A stretch of DNA of 6,636 nt from Maribacter sp. (GTDB taxonomy: Bacteria > Bacteroidota > Bacteroidia > Flavobacteriales > Flavobacteriaceae). A model generated the notes under the pieces. The model was not told the DNA's origin, ran no database searches, and worked only from the letters and a program-made list of their open reading frames with translations. Positions 5,495 through 6,636 of the stretch are shown one piece after another (the first letter of the stretch is position 1; the number at the start of each line of letters is the position of its first letter). The stretch lies in contig JABDKZ010000390.1 of the NCBI GenBank assembly GCA_013001935.1, positions 1 through 6,636 on the forward strand. Reading direction: 5' to 3'. Both the position numbers and the translations under genes were made by a program.

Positions 5495-6636
5495 TTATAG
5501 CACTCCTCTTCTTTCTTCTAATTGAGCTTTAATATCCTTGGCTCTTTCTTCAGATAGGTCGTATTTCCACATAATCCAAATAGCCAGACCTGCTGTTACA
5601 ACTGGAATAATTATATCGGCGATTCTTAAATTTGTCAAAGTTTCAACCGTCTGTGTGGCTGCGTTCCCGTCAAAACCTATTAGCTTTAATACTAAACCTC
5701 CTAAAACAAGGGCTAATCCTTGACCAAGTTTAACAACCCACCAATATAATGCACCGAAAGTACCTTCTTTCCTAGGCATGCCGTTAACAAGTTCATCCAA
5801 ATCACAGACATCGGCAGTCATACTCATCATCAAGGTGAATAAACTTCCTAAACCAAATGACATTAAAGGTATTGGAATGAATGAAAGCCAAATATTGTCG
5901 GGAGTAAAAGCCCACCACTTCATAGTATATCCAATGATTGAAAGGGCTGTTGAAATAAGAAAAGCATTCTTTTTACCCCATTTTTCAGCCATTTTTGACA
6001 CAATAGGAATCACTAAAAATGCTGAAACCAAGGCACCAACAGAACTAAACCAAGCAGGCCATGTTGAAGTTGCTTCATAGCTTCCGTTGAAAATATAAAA
6101 AACGAAAATGAAAAAACTAAAGGAAGCTACGATTTGGTACCCATTAAATACTAAGAAAGTCGCGCCACATAACTTCATAAATGGTTTATTCTTTACAGCC
6201 TCTTTAATACTGCCTAATAAATCCTTCAAGCTGCTAAATATTGAGGTGAAAGTTAATTTTTTCCTATTTCCCATATGTGAAGCATCCATACCTCTACAAA
6301 ATATAGCTGGCAAGAGTCCTAGAAGCAAGCAAGCGACTCCAACATACATTGCCATTGTTCTCACACCTTCGGCTTGGTTACTAAAAAAATCGGGGTCAGC
6401 AATGATTACCCAAAACCATGGGACAATTACCCAAGCCAAAAGACCTACCGTTTGTGAAAATGCCATTAAACGTGTTCGTTCATTATAATCCGAAGTCATT
6501 TCATAACCTAAACCAACCAATGGTGTTGCGAACATGGTATTTCCAATAAGAAAAACCATGGACATAATCAGGAAGTACCAAAAATTATAGTCTGAAGAAT
6601 TGTTTTCGTCAAGTTGCCAAAGAAGCACAAAAGTGA
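5495..6636 (-). CDS. GPH-family sugar:cation symporter, N-terminus beyond the window
   Basis: The frame stays open to the right edge, so the gene begins outside the window; a GTG at 6628 lies inside a conserved stretch and is not the start. The visible 379 residues align throughout with the symporter at 3328-4752 from about its residue 95, so roughly 95 N-terminal residues are missing, including the helix-2 cation-site region. Shared blocks are NFWYF, LGYEMTSDYNERTRLMA, LCGATFLVFNGYQ, SMTADVCDLDELVNG with a following RKEGTFGALYWW, and the charged tail YDLSEERAKDIKAQLEERR. Identity to the other symporter is roughly half by eye. The motif before the REG/KEG signature is one residue longer here (NGMPRKEG against SGLRREG). 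The product is an inner-membrane secondary transporter for oligosaccharides or glycosides. Two divergent copies in one operon suggest complementary substrates, such as different oligosaccharide lengths or branches (inference). Confidence 0.88.
   Translation of the reverse strand, partial: TFVLLWQLDENNSSDYNFWYFLIMSMVFLIGNTMFATPLVGLGYEMTSDYNERTRLMAFSQTVGLLAWVIVPWFWVIIADPDFFSNQAEGVRTMAMYVGVACLLLGLLPAIFCRGMDASHMGNRKKLTFTSIFSSLKDLLGSIKEAVKNKPFMKLCGATFLVFNGYQIVASFSFFIFVFYIFNGSYEATSTWPAWFSSVGALVSAFLVIPIVSKMAEKWGKKNAFLISTALSIIGYTMKWWAFTPDNIWLSFIPIPLMSFGLGSLFTLMMSMTADVCDLDELVNGMPRKEGTFGALYWWVVKLGQGLALVLGGLVLKLIGFDGNAATQTVETLTNLRIADIIIPVVTAGLAIWIMWKYDLSEERAKDIKAQLEERRGVL

Noticed and set aside
6626..6628. 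GTG at 6628 as the start of the right-hand symporter
   Set aside because: It falls within a membrane helix that aligns with residues near 97 of the complete paralogue, and the frame remains open to the window edge, so the true start lies outside.
1..6636. CRISPR arrays, tRNA or rRNA genes, insertion sequences or attachment sites
   Set aside because: No spaced direct repeats, cloverleaf-like segments, transposase genes or terminal inverted repeats were seen in the window.

Overview
The window looks like a piece of a Bacteroidota genome, most likely a marine-type flavobacterium. The DNA is AT-rich, start codons lack clear Shine-Dalgarno sequences and follow A-rich leaders, and the partial gene at the left edge encodes the C-terminus of RNase Y in its Bacteroidota form. 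The genus cannot be fixed from the sequence alone.

Layout. Positions 1-108 (+ strand) are the 3' end of rny (RNase Y). A perfect 17-bp hairpin with an A-tract and a T-tract (126-164) follows; it can terminate transcription from both sides. Everything else is on the minus strand and reads towards that hairpin, apparently as one operon. In transcription order: a GPH-family sugar:cation symporter cut by the right window edge (5495-6636); a small double-anchored membrane protein of unknown function (4814-5449); a second, paralogous GPH symporter (3328-4752); two tandem, about 75% identical GH17 glycoside hydrolases (2361-3248 and 1203-2087); and a third, divergent GH17 protein (222-1163). Intergenic gaps are 39-79 bp, except for a 273-bp gap (2088-2360) between the two GH17 twins. 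That gap holds a candidate -7 promoter box, a 9-bp inverted repeat and a leader partly shared with the upstream twin, but no gene.

Proposed joint function (inference). None of the three GH17 proteins has a signal peptide, and all keep both catalytic glutamates. With two inner-membrane symporters next to them, the locus reads as the cytoplasmic end of a beta-glucan (probably beta-1,3-linked, laminarin-like) utilisation pathway: oligosaccharides reach the periplasm, are imported by the GPH symporters and are then hydrolysed or transglycosylated in the cytosol by the GH17 enzymes. No SusC/SusD pair, secreted GH16, GH3/GH30 enzyme or regulator is visible; if present, they lie beyond the right edge. 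The less ordinary points are the concentration of leaderless GH17 paralogues with duplicated transporters, and the unrecognised membrane protein between those transporters.
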